Below, piece after piece: positions 37,197 to 44,242 of a DNA stretch of 64,000 nt. The notes under the pieces are model-generated. The model worked only from the letters and a program-made list of their open reading frames with translations. It ran no database searches and had not been told where the DNA came from. Every line of letters starts with the position of its first letter. Within the stretch, counting starts at the first letter, position 1. Position numbers and translations under genes: made by a program. Source of the stretch: SZAS-79 sp963844255 (GTDB lineage: Bacteria; Pseudomonadota; Gammaproteobacteria; Burkholderiales; SG8-39). The stretch is taken from positions 1 to 64,000 of the forward strand of contig CAWJNP010000051.1 of assembly GCA_963844255.1 (NCBI GenBank), given 5' to 3'.

Positions 37197-38204
37197 CTAG
37201 GCGGCGAGCGGTGCGCGGGACTCGGCGGCGTCCACGGCTTCGAGTATCAGGTCCGGGTCATTGGATGCAAGCCGCCCGGCGTCCGAGAGCAGGCGCCGCC
37301 AGGCACGCGCCCGCCCGTGGCCGTGATACAGCCCCAAGAGGTGGCGCGTGATCTGGCGCAGGTGGCCGCCGGCTGCGATGTGGCGTTTCGCGTAGGCGTG
37401 CATGCCCGAGGCGACTGCGCTGCGGGAACCGCCTGCGGCGCCCAGGAGTTTCTCCCCGGCAAGCGCCAGCAGCCAGGGGTCATGGTAGGCGGCACGGCCG
37501 AGCATCACGCCGTCGACGTGTTCGAGCTGGGCCTCGATTTCGTCCAACCGGGTAATCCCGCCGTTGATCACGATCGTGAGTTGGGGAAAATCGCGCTTGA
37601 GCTGGTGGACGTACGCGTACTTGAGCGGCGGGATCTCGCGGTTCTCCTTGGGCGAGAGTCCCTTCAATACGGCGTTGCGGGCATGCACGATGAACGTGGA
37701 GCAGCCGGCCGCGGCGACCTGTGCGACGAAATCGCGCACGAATTCGTACGCCTCCACGGCGTCGATGCCGATGCGGTGCTTTACCGTCACCGGCAGGCTG
37801 GTGGCCTCGCGCATCGCGCGCACGCACTCGGCCACCAACGCAGGCTCGGCCATCAGGCAGGCACCAAACGCGCCGCGTTGTACGCGTTCGCTTGGACAGC
37901 CCACGTTCAGGTTGATTTCGTCGTAGCCCCACTGCGCGGCGAGCTTCGCGCAGTGCGCGAGGTCGGCCGGCTCGCTCCCGCCCAGTTGCAGCGCGACCGG
38001 ATGCTCCTCCGCGCTGAAATCCAGATGGCGCGGCACGTCGCCGTGGATCAGTGCCCCCGTGGTCACCATCTCCGTGTAGAGCATCACGCGCGGGCTCACC
38101 AGCCGCAGGAAGACACGGCAATGCCTGTCCGTCCAGTCCATCATCGGAGCGACACAGAGCTGATGAACTCCATTTTTTCCGTAGTTTAGCTTAATATCAG
38201 TCAC
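37197..38204 (-). CDS. dusA: tRNA-dihydrouridine(20/20a) synthase DusA with an element-supplied N-terminus, 335 aa
   Basis: Flavoenzyme reducing uridine at tRNA positions 20/20a. Motifs: CVAPMMDWTDRHCR at the N-terminus, NLNVGCPSERVQRGAFGACLM with the catalytic Cys, VKHRIGID and HARNA in the barrel. The first ~15 codons (MTDIKLNYGKNGVHQ) are AT-rich and unlike usual DusA starts, while everything from LCVAPMM onward is GC-rich and canonical. An integrase gene lies directly upstream in the opposite orientation. dusA is a known target of dedicated integrases, and the pattern shows the element has provided the start codon and leader of this gene. Confidence 0.92.
   Translation of the reverse strand: MTDIKLNYGKNGVHQLCVAPMMDWTDRHCRVFLRLVSPRVMLYTEMVTTGALIHGDVPRHLDFSAEEHPVALQLGGSEPADLAHCAKLAAQWGYDEINLNVGCPSERVQRGAFGACLMAEPALVAECVRAMREATSLPVTVKHRIGIDAVEAYEFVRDFVAQVAAAGCSTFIVHARNAVLKGLSPKENREIPPLKYAYVHQLKRDFPQLTIVINGGITRLDEIEAQLEHVDGVMLGRAAYHDPWLLALAGEKLLGAAGGSRSAVASGMHAYAKRHIAAGGHLRQITRHLLGLYHGHGRARAWRRLLSDAGRLASNDPDLILEAVDAAESRAPLAA
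38124..38165. other. Probable attachment-site junction within the 5' end of dusA
   Basis: Composition changes abruptly here, from GC-rich canonical dusA (left) to AT-rich sequence that continues to the integrase (right). In known dusA islands the crossover core falls in the codons for VAPMMDWTD, which occupy about 38124-38147. A matching partial copy should exist at the far end of the element, but none was found inside the window. Exact core borders cannot be fixed without that second copy. Confidence 0.6.
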
Positions 38205-38229
38205 TTATATCTCAACAAGACTTGGTCGA

Positions 38230-38301
38230 TTTCTCGCCATTTTCCACCGTTTCCCCCCGTTTCTCGCCATTTAGGTGTACCTAAAGTGTACCAGGTACAC
38301 C
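38230..38301. repeat. Direct and inverted repeats between dusA and the integrase (candidate arm-type sites)
   Basis: TTTCTCGCCATTT occurs at 38230-38242 and 38260-38272, exactly 30 bases apart. Next comes an inverted repeat, GGTGTACC at 38274-38281 and GGTACACC at 38294-38301, with a further AGTGTACC between them. Such clusters beside an attachment site usually bind the integrase arm domain or the excision factor, or act as an integrase operator. The binding protein is not known. Confidence 0.6.
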
Positions 38302-38352
38302 GCTTCTAAAGTATGATTTGAGCCCAAGATACACCAATGTTGGGGGAGGCTG

Positions 38353-39550
38353 ATGGCAACCATTATTTCCCTGAAACGTGCCGATGGCGGCGTGTGCTAC
38401 AAGGCCCTGGTTCGAATCAAGCGCGATGGAAAGCTGGTCTATTCCCAGGCGCAGAACGTTCGATAAGCGCGCAGTGGCATCGAGCTGGGCAAAGAGGCTC
38501 GAGACCGAACTTCAGGATCCGGCGAAACTTGAAACCCGGGGCACAGGCACGGGTGCGACGGTCGGTGATCTCATCCGTCGTTACATAAAAGAGGTCGATC
38601 CGATCAAGCCGCTCGGCCGCACGCACCGCTTCACGCTAGAGATGCTTCAGGACTGGCCGATCGCCGCAAAGCCGGCAGCTGCCCTCAAGGCGAGCGACGT
38701 GGTTGAGCACTGCCGAGCACGTCAGGCAAAAGGCGCAGGACCAGCGACGGTGCTGCAGGATCTCGTATTCCTGCGCGGCCCGCTCGGCATGGCGAAGGTG
38801 GCATGGAATCTCGCTGTTTCGACGGTCGCACTGGATGACGCGCGGCCGTTACTCGATAAGCTGCAGCTCGTTGCACGGTCGCACCGCCGCGACAGAAGGC
38901 CTACGCGCGAGGAGCTCGACAGTCTGATCAAGTTCTTCACCGAGCAGGACGAGCGCTCGGTGATCCCGATGATCGACATCATGGAATTTGCCATCTGGTC
39001 TGCGAAACGGATCGGGGAGATCTGTCGGCTGCGGTGGGAGGACGTAGACACGAAGCGTCGTACGTGCGTTCTGCGCGACATGAAGGACCCACGTCATAAA
39101 ATCGGCAATAACTTTGAATTCCCGCTGCTCGGTAAAGCTTGGGACATCTTGCAGCGTCAGCCCAGAATCGACGAGCGCGTTTTCCCCTATGACGAAAAGT
39201 CCGTTGGTGCGCGCTACACCCGGGCGAAGGCTAAGCTTGGCATAGCGAACCTGCGATTTCACGATCTCAGGCGCGAGGCGGCGAGCCGCTTGTTCGAGGC
39301 AGGCTACCAGATCCACGAAGTCGCCCAAGTGACTGGGCATAAGGACTTGAACGGTCTGTGGCGGACCTACACAAAACTCAAACCAGAGTCCTTGCACCGG
39401 CGGCCGGGGATCACACTTGAGACCGTTCCCACTGCTCGCGGGCGCGCGCACGCTGCTCATCGAGCCAGCGCGCAAGATCGTCCACGTGAACCAGGCGCGG
39501 AGCCTTCTGACTCGGCGACGCCCGAAACGTCGGCACTGGCAACTCGTTGA
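38353..39550 (+). CDS. int: Tyrosine integrase (dusA-specific type), frame broken once by a probable insertion
   Basis: Site-specific recombinase of the element. GGGGGAGG precedes the ATG at 38353, which begins MATIISLKRADGG and an arm-binding strand. The frame breaks near 38448; dropping one G of GG joins LVYSQ to RRTFDKRAVASSW. The core-binding domain spans about 70-170. Catalytic residues: R in SAKRIGEICRLRWED, H..R in FHDLRREAA, H in VTGHKDL and the nucleophile Y in RTYTKL. The C-terminal ~50 residues after the Tyr are Arg/Pro-rich and lie antisense to the PrtN-like gene, so the true end could be earlier. Confidence 0.85.
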
Positions 39551-39665
39551 GTGCGGCGCGTTCGTAAGCTTTTTCTTTTTTCAGCCCGAAGTACTCGACT
39601 GAGATATCTTCAAGTCTTACTGTCGGGGACTCGAAGCGGGAGAGCAGGGCAAACGCTGTGTTCAT
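39411..39665 (-). CDS. PrtN-like (pyocin-activator family) small DNA-binding protein, 84 aa
   Basis: MNTAFALLSRF to VDDLARWLDEQR matches the PrtN family, small regulators of phage-like elements; the core includes SVEYFGLKKEKAYERAAL and PSQKAPRLVHVDDL. ATG at 39665. Placed convergent to, and overlapping by about 140 bases, the integrase 3' end, a position typical of excision or directionality factors. It may therefore serve as the element's excisionase; this is inference from location. Confidence 0.7.
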   Translation of the reverse strand: MNTAFALLSRFESPTVRLEDISVEYFGLKKEKAYERAALNELPVPTFRASPSQKAPRLVHVDDLARWLDEQRARAREQWERSQV

Positions 39666-40170
39666 TCTGAACTGACACGTACTGTGCGGGCGTGGAAAGA
39701 AGCACCCCAAACGTTTGCGTTGTGACGCTGAATAAAATAGCTGCCGTACGATGGGAGGACGGCACCCCTGTCACCCTTGAACGGGGCCTTAAAAGCCATG
39801 TCCTCGCCGCGGCCGGTTCCGGCGAAACCCGGACGATTGCTTTCGACCACCACCTGAGACCGTACATCGCGCATGCACGAATTTTCGCCCCGACTGAACA
39901 CTTATAGTGCGCCAAACCAGGGCTGCCAGATCGAGGGTTGGAAGGGAAAAGGCCTGATTCAGTCTTGGCGGGCGAGGCATTCCGTCCGACTTGACGCTAA
40001 ACAGCTATTGCGCCTGTAACCCCGCGCCGGTGCGACGGTAGCAGCACCCTCCGGTGTCGAAATCGAATTGTCGAAGGCCACTCCCGTCAACCAGCAGCGC
40101 CGGATTGATCGCCACGGCCCGCCGGCGCTCGCATACAGGCTGGAAAGCGAGCGAAAGGATACGTGCTGTT
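39666..40170. other. Gap with no confident gene
   Basis: A 71-codon plus-strand frame at 39692-39907 has no recognisable features and weak ribosome-binding context. The right part holds the first copy of a duplicated gene tail (40071-40131) described separately. Otherwise nothing is seen. Confidence 0.4.
40071..40131. repeat. Direct repeat, left copy, flanking the BrnTA-XRE cassette
   Basis: About 58 of these bases recur, with a few substitutions and small gaps, at 41113-41172 in the same orientation. On the minus strand both read RRAVAINPALLV, the end of a reading frame. Here the frame runs on as DGSG; the right copy ends ERE and stop. The two copies bracket brnT, brnA and the XRE gene. Confidence 0.75.
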
Positions 40171-40189
40171 GTATATTATGGCAATATAC
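40171..40189. promoter_or_regulatory. Inverted-repeat operator just before brnT
   Basis: GTATATT (40171-40177) and AATATAC (40183-40189) form a perfect seven-base inverted repeat with a five-base spacer, ending five bases before the brnT start. BrnA-type antitoxins repress their own promoter through such sites, so this is probably the BrnA operator overlapping the promoter. Confidence 0.65.
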
Positions 40190-40193
40190 GTCA

Positions 40194-40493
40194 ATGATCG
40201 ACCTGTCCCGGATTGCCGGCTTTGACTGGGACGACGGCAACGCCCGCAAGAACGAGAAGCACGGCGTCACCCAGTCCGAGGCCGAGGAGGTGTTTTTCAA
40301 CCAGCCGTTGCTGCTGCTGGAAGATGCACGCCATGGCGGGCAGGAATCGCGGTTCCACGCGCTGGGCAAAACGCATGAAGGGCGGACGTTGCACATTACA
40401 TTCACTCTGCGCGCCGACGGCACGCTGATTCGCGTGATCTCGGCGCGCGACATGCACCGGAAGGAAAGGGCCATCTATGACCAAGCAAGCTAA
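40194..40493 (+). CDS. brnT: BrnT-family toxin, 99 aa
   Basis: Type II toxin with a RelE-like RNase fold that blocks translation. Family marks: FDWDDGNARKNEKHGV near the N-terminus, EDARHGGQESRFHALG in the middle and ISARDMHRKERAIY at the end, including the R and K/E residues conserved in BrnT. ATG at 40194. Its 3' end overlaps brnA by 17 bases, the usual arrangement. Confidence 0.9.
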   Translation: MIDLSRIAGFDWDDGNARKNEKHGVTQSEAEEVFFNQPLLLLEDARHGGQESRFHALGKTHEGRTLHITFTLRADGTLIRVISARDMHRKERAIYDQAS

Positions 40494-40749
40494 GCTGCTG
40501 CCGAAGTTCAAGAGCGAGACGGAAGAGCGCGCCTTCTGGGAGGCCAAGGGCAGCGACTCGACGGAATATCTGGACTGGGCGAAGGCTCAGCGCGTCGTGC
40601 TGCCGAACCTGAAACCCTCGACCAAGACGATCTCGCTGCGCCTGCCGCAGCACCTGCTCGACTCGATCAAGGCGGCGGCCAACGCCCGTGACGTGCCGTA
40701 TCAGTCGCTCATCAAGGTTTGGCTGCAGGAGAAGATCGAGCAGCACTGA
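40477..40749 (+). CDS. brnA: BrnA-family antitoxin, 90 aa
   Basis: Antitoxin of BrnT. The N-terminal toxin-binding region has KFKSETEERAFWEAKGSDSTEYLDW, and a C-terminal ribbon-helix-helix DNA-binding domain begins KTISLRLPQHLLDSIKAAA and ends PYQSLIKVWLQEKI. It probably neutralises BrnT and, with it, represses the operon at the inverted repeat 40171-40189. Confidence 0.9.
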   Translation: MTKQAKLLPKFKSETEERAFWEAKGSDSTEYLDWAKAQRVVLPNLKPSTKTISLRLPQHLLDSIKAAANARDVPYQSLIKVWLQEKIEQH

Positions 40750-40762
40750 TCGGGAGAGACTC

Positions 40763-41095
40763 ATGCGTACCCGCATCAAGCGCGGCACCAAGAACGTTTT
40801 CGCCGATCTCGGATTTCCCGATGCCGAAACCCATCTGCTAAAAGCGGAACTGGTGACGCGGATTCAGGGGGTCATCACCGCGCAAGAGTTGACCCAGGTC
40901 GCGGCGGCCAAACGCATGGGCCTCAGTCAGCCGGACGTTTCGCGGCTGCTCAATGGTCAATTCCGCGACGTGTCGGTAGAGCGCATGATGCGGCTGCTGA
41001 CTCGGCTCGGCTGCGACGTCGACATCACCATCCGTGACCATGGAAAAGCAGCGGCGCCACGGGACACGATCCGCCTGCAGGCCGTCTCGGTATAA
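40763..41095 (+). CDS. XRE-family HTH protein (HigA2/COG5606-like), 110 aa
   Basis: VFADLGFPDAETHLLKAELVTRI is the hallmark N-terminus of a group of XRE antitoxins usually paired with a RelE/HigB-type toxin; the HTH is LTQVAAAKRMGLSQPDVSRLLNG. GGGAGAGA precedes the ATG at 40763. Here it follows brnTA by 13 bases, with no second toxin, so the cassette appears to carry three genes, or this antitoxin is an orphan. Confidence 0.8.
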   Translation: MRTRIKRGTKNVFADLGFPDAETHLLKAELVTRIQGVITAQELTQVAAAKRMGLSQPDVSRLLNGQFRDVSVERMMRLLTRLGCDVDITIRDHGKAAAPRDTIRLQAVSV

Positions 41096-41112
41096 CGCCA
41101 CAGTAGTAACAC

Positions 41113-41172
41113 CCGAAGGTCACTCCCGCTCAACCAGCAGCGCCGGATTGATCGCCACTGCCCGCCGACGCC
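41113..41172. repeat. Direct repeat, right copy, flanking the BrnTA-XRE cassette
   Basis: Second copy of the sequence at 40071-40131. Here it is the natural 3' end of the minus-strand frame 41365-41120, suggesting that this copy is the original and the left copy a duplication made when the cassette was inserted. Confidence 0.7.
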
Positions 41173-41365
41173 CGTCTTCCTCCATCCTCGCCCGTCCGCA
41201 CTCGGCGAGGATAGCGAGCGCGGCGCGCAGGTCGCGGCTATCGCGGACGCCGTTCGGACCGTAGACGTTCAAGACATAATTTAACCCTTCTGATCTGCTG
41301 TCGACCAGACCATTCAATGTAAATTCATTGAACTTCCTGCTGGGTTCATTTTGAAGAAATGTCAA
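41120..41365 (-). pseudogene. Possible 3' fragment of a primase/helicase-associated (DUF3987-like) gene
   Basis: An 81-codon frame whose end (LRAALAILAECGRARMEEDGRRRAVAINPALL) resembles the C-terminus of DUF3987-type proteins of mobile elements. The main body is absent: the sequence above 41365 is the HD-GYP gene on the other strand. Probably a left-over tail. The family assignment is tentative because the segment is short. Confidence 0.45.
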
Positions 41366-42462
41366 CCGCAGTCGATCTGAGGCACGCTTTGGCCGGTAGC
41401 GAGAGGTTCGCGATCGCTGCGCGACATGTTCTCGTTATCGACGATCAGAGCACTTCCCGGATGATTCTTGCGAAAGTCATCCACGGCATCGACCCGAATA
41501 TCGGCGTGAAGATGCTCGCGAACCCCCTCGAAGCAATTGAGTGGGCGAAGGTCAAGGCTCCAGACCTCATTTTGACTGATCACAAGATGAATGAGATAGA
41601 TGGCATCGAAACGATTCGCCGGCTGAGGCGATTGCCGACCTGCGCAGAAGTGCCGATCGTGATGGTAACGATCGTCGAGGACACCAAGATTCGTCATGCT
41701 GCTTTTGATGCAGGGGTGACGGATTTCCTGCTCAAACCGTATGACGCATACGAATGCCGTGCCCGTTGCCGTAATTTGTTGAGATTGCACGATCAGCACC
41801 TGCTCTTGAAAGATCGTACGAAGCTGCTTGAGCGAGAAATCGCTGCGGCGGTGCGGGAGCTCCGTTATCGCGAACGTGAGACCATCATGCTCGCTGCCAA
41901 CCTGTCTGAGTACCACGCGCATCAGGAGGGCTTCCGGATCGTCCGGATTGCGGCTTACGCAAGGATGATCGCTGAGGAAATGGAGTTGCCGCCGGAAGTT
42001 GTGGAATGCATCGAAGTTGCGTCCACGCTGCACGATGTTGGCAAGATCGGCGTTGCCGACGATATCTTACTCGCGGGCGACCCGATCACCTACGCACAAG
42101 AGCAGGCGCTGAGAGAACACACGGAGATCGGCAACAGGCTGCTCGGTCAAAGTTCGTCCGAAATTCTGCAAATGGGCGCGGAGATCTGTTTGTACCATCA
42201 CGAGCACTACGACGGCGGCGGCTATCCGAAGGGCCTGAAAGGTCACGACATACCGTTATCCGCTCGAATCGTGGCCGTAGCGGAGGCATTCGACTTGCTC
42301 ACATCGAAGCCAGGTCGCAACGGAGCCAATGCGGCTGCATTGGCGATGAGCAACCTCGAGTCCAGAAAAGGCTCCGACTTCGACCCGATGTGCGTCGAGG
42401 CGCTCGTTTGCCAATTGGGCAAGGCGGGCGAAGTCATTGCCGAGTTCTCGGACCCGGATTGA
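41359..42462 (+). CDS. Response regulator with HD-GYP c-di-GMP phosphodiesterase domain (RpfG-like), 367 aa
   Basis: The receiver domain (~22-145) has the phospho-acceptor in LILTDHKMNEIDG and K in FLLKPYDAYE. The HD-GYP domain follows: STLHDVGKIGV gives the HD pair, and HHEHYDGGGYPKGLKGHDIPLSARI the GYP signature. The usual VADVYDALT is VAEAFDLLTS here, keeping the acidic residues of the site only in part. It would lower c-di-GMP. It is element-encoded, between the integrase block and the repressor, so the ICE may alter host motility or biofilm state. Confidence 0.88.
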   Translation: MSTAVDLRHALAGSERFAIAARHVLVIDDQSTSRMILAKVIHGIDPNIGVKMLANPLEAIEWAKVKAPDLILTDHKMNEIDGIETIRRLRRLPTCAEVPIVMVTIVEDTKIRHAAFDAGVTDFLLKPYDAYECRARCRNLLRLHDQHLLLKDRTKLLEREIAAAVRELRYRERETIMLAANLSEYHAHQEGFRIVRIAAYARMIAEEMELPPEVVECIEVASTLHDVGKIGVADDILLAGDPITYAQEQALREHTEIGNRLLGQSSSEILQMGAEICLYHHEHYDGGGYPKGLKGHDIPLSARIVAVAEAFDLLTSKPGRNGANAAALAMSNLESRKGSDFDPMCVEALVCQLGKAGEVIAEFSDPD

Positions 42463-42562
42463 GGTTTCCGCGAGCCTACGGTCGTCGACCCGACCCCGGA
42501 GTACCCCTGCCAATCTGAATAGGCGCCATTTCACTGTGGCGGCCTGATTTGACCGACCGGTG

Positions 42563-43345
42563 CTATAGCTTCTGAACGGCTGCCGCGACGCGACCCAGTA
42601 TGAGCAGATCCCGAGCCGTTGCGGAACCTTCGCGGTGCGATCCCAGCCGATCGACGATCTCGCTTGCGATGGAGCCGTTGTCGCACGCAATAACAAATCC
42701 GCCCTGAAGACGCCGTTGGACGCGCCGCACGATCACCGCCTCGCCGAGCAAAAGGGCGTAGATGCCGTTGTCATCGGTAATCTGCGTCATGTTTGTGTCG
42801 AGCAGCAGCGGCGCACCATCCCGGATGCGCTCAGCCATGGCGTCGCCCTTCATGTGAAGCACAACAAAGCCGTCGAGGTCACGGCCGAGTAGTTGCTGCC
42901 ACAAGCCATTGGGCATGGCCGTGTGGTCCCATTCACCGTCGTCGCTTTGCAACTGGGGGAGCGCCATGACCTCGCCGGCGCCGATGAGCCGCGCGAGGTG
43001 CTTCGATACCGTGGATGCAGCAACACTAGTCTTGGCGCTCGTACGCGCTAATTCTGCCGCGTCGGGAAACAGAAGAACAGGGTTTACGCCCAATCGTCCC
43101 ATTCTTCCGAACTCTTCAAAGCTCGGATAGCTTTGCCCGCGCAGCCAGTTAGCGGCCGTCGTACCGCTCACGCCGACGCGTTCCTTGATGTGCTTCGCAC
43201 GACCGCGTTCGGGAAGGCCCATTTCACCCAACATCAGGTTCAGCCGCTGCGCGAACGCCTTAAGTCGCCGCGGGTCGGTGCGAGGCTTCCTTACTTCCTC
43301 GGCGGCGTCGGCAGCGGCAGCGCGTTTTCGTCTTGTGACCGCCAT
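42563..43345 (-). CDS. CI/LexA-like repressor with a non-catalytic S24 domain, 260 aa
   Basis: Element repressor. An HTH near residues 45-75 (HIKERVGVSGTTAANWLRG) binds operators. The C-terminal half has the S24 peptidase fold (FVVLHMKGDAMAERIRDG, DNGIYALLLGEAVIVRRVQRRLQGG). Self-cleaving repressors carry Ser in GDSM and Lys in VKRL; here these are Ala (GDAM) and Arg (VRRV). The codon for the former is GCC. Both catalytic residues are thus gone, so RecA-stimulated self-cleavage is not expected. It is divergent from the FlhD/FlhC-like genes, the layout of SetR in SXT-type elements. Confidence 0.85.
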   Translation of the reverse strand: MAVTRRKRAAAADAAEEVRKPRTDPRRLKAFAQRLNLMLGEMGLPERGRAKHIKERVGVSGTTAANWLRGQSYPSFEEFGRMGRLGVNPVLLFPDAAELARTSAKTSVAASTVSKHLARLIGAGEVMALPQLQSDDGEWDHTAMPNGLWQQLLGRDLDGFVVLHMKGDAMAERIRDGAPLLLDTNMTQITDDNGIYALLLGEAVIVRRVQRRLQGGFVIACDNGSIASEIVDRLGSHREGSATARDLLILGRVAAAVQKL

Positions 43346-43616
43346 GTCGCTATCTCGTCCCGAAGTTTGGAAGAAAGGCGTCGGAGAAGGATTCGAATAA
43401 ACGTAAAGACATCGTCATAACCATTGAAGAAATAAAAACTAATTTTACCTAAGTATGAAACGGTTGACAAGTTACATACATGTGCAAATAATTAAAACAA
43501 GTGTGAAATATTGTGGCGCCTCACTCCCTAGCGCAGGGAGTTGCTGTTGGGCACCACCTGAACGAAGGGCAGACGGGGGCAGTACTCGCACTTCTGCCTG
43601 CAGTTGCCGAGTCTGA
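43346..43616. promoter_or_regulatory. Divergent regulatory region between repressor and activator genes
   Basis: AT-rich stretch in a GC-rich setting (43400-43520). On the plus strand TTGACA at 43464-43469, 17 bases, then AATAAT at 43487-43492 form a near-consensus promoter for the activator genes. The hexamer ACAAGT occurs at 43468 and again about 29 bases on, a candidate repressor half-site pair overlapping the promoter. The 3' part (43520-43616) holds no clear feature. Confidence 0.6.
43464..43492 (+). promoter_or_regulatory. Sigma-70-type promoter for the FlhDC-like operon
   Basis: TTGACA, spacer of 17, AATAAT. This is one of the few near-consensus promoters visible in the window and points to the small ORF and FlhD/FlhC-like genes. 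Its position between divergent regulator genes fits control by the CI-like repressor. Confidence 0.6.
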
Positions 43617-43778
43617 ATGCCGATCGAAAGAACTAGGTTTCACGCGCTGCAACAGGACATTTGCGGCAACTTGGAGGGCCTCGGCACCATGCGCAATCAA
43701 CATGATCAAGCGATCATCAGAACGAACAACGCGGTGCTCGATTTCTCTTGTGCCCAATCGGACCGGTTCCGGAAATGA
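43617..43778 (+). CDS. Small hypothetical protein coupled to the FlhD-like gene, 53 aa
   Basis: An ATG at 43617 opens a 53-codon frame (MPIERTRFHALQQDI ... QSDRFRK) whose TGA lies inside the ATG of the FlhD-like gene (ATGA). The FlhD-like gene has no ribosome-binding site of its own, so translation through this small frame is probably needed for it. An internal ATG at 43689, after GGAGGG, gives a 29-residue alternative. No family recognised. Confidence 0.5.
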   Translation: MPIERTRFHALQQDICGNLEGLGTMRNQHDQAIIRTNNAVLDFSCAQSDRFRK

Positions 43779-44242
43779 AAGATCTCCTGGAATTGAATCG
43801 CAGGATTTCCGAGCACTGGCTTGGCCGCCTCGATATCCTGCAGGAGACATATCTCGGCTACGTGCCCATCTGTCTCGGTCAACTCGCCTATAGCGCAGCG
43901 GAACTCGCCAAGGTTCTGGCGTCTTCGAACGAAAATCCCCTCCCAGTCGCAAGACTGAATCGCCGGTATCTGCGCTTTGCTCGTCTGTCGGCGAAGGAGG
44001 TCGCAGCGGGCAGACCGGAAATGTTGATCACGTTGGGCATAGACCTCGACCATGCCGAACTGTTACGCAATCTGACCGACGATGAGGTTGATCGGCTGGC
44101 CTTCGGTTGGAATGGACCCATCATGCAATTTGCCAGCCAGGCCTTCAAGCAAGGTGCGGCTCTCCATGAGCGCGCCGCAATGCATCATGCCACGGCGCTG
44201 ATCGCGACGCGTCCAGCAAGAGCAAGCATGGGAAGAACGTGA
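43775..44242 (+). CDS. FlhD-like transcriptional co-activator, 155 aa
   Basis: All-helical protein with the FlhD outline: NRRISEHWLGRLDILQETYLGY, then RPEMLITLGIDLDHAELLRNLTDDEVDRLAF, corresponding to the part of FlhD before its DNA-contacting region. Together with the next gene it would form an FlhD4C2-type activator, like SetD/SetC of SXT/R391 ICEs or AcaDC of IncC plasmids, which switch on transfer genes. ATG at 43775 with stop/start overlap on both sides. Assignment rests on motif pattern and gene pairing. Confidence 0.75.
   Translation: MKDLLELNRRISEHWLGRLDILQETYLGYVPICLGQLAYSAAELAKVLASSNENPLPVARLNRRYLRFARLSAKEVAAGRPEMLITLGIDLDHAELLRNLTDDEVDRLAFGWNGPIMQFASQAFKQGAALHERAAMHHATALIATRPARASMGRT

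Noticed and set aside
38230..38301. CRISPR-like repeats
   Set aside because: Only two copies of a 13-base repeat with one spacer and no cas genes.
38205..38352. tRNA gene as attachment site
   Set aside because: No cloverleaf or CCA-type 3' end; the composition break lies in dusA.
39692..39907. 71-residue plus-strand gene
   Set aside because: No ribosome-binding site, no family resemblance, and it overlaps an equally long minus-strand frame.
43521..43952. 143-residue minus-strand gene opposite the FlhD-like gene
   Set aside because: Arg-rich shadow frame antisense to two better-supported plus-strand genes.
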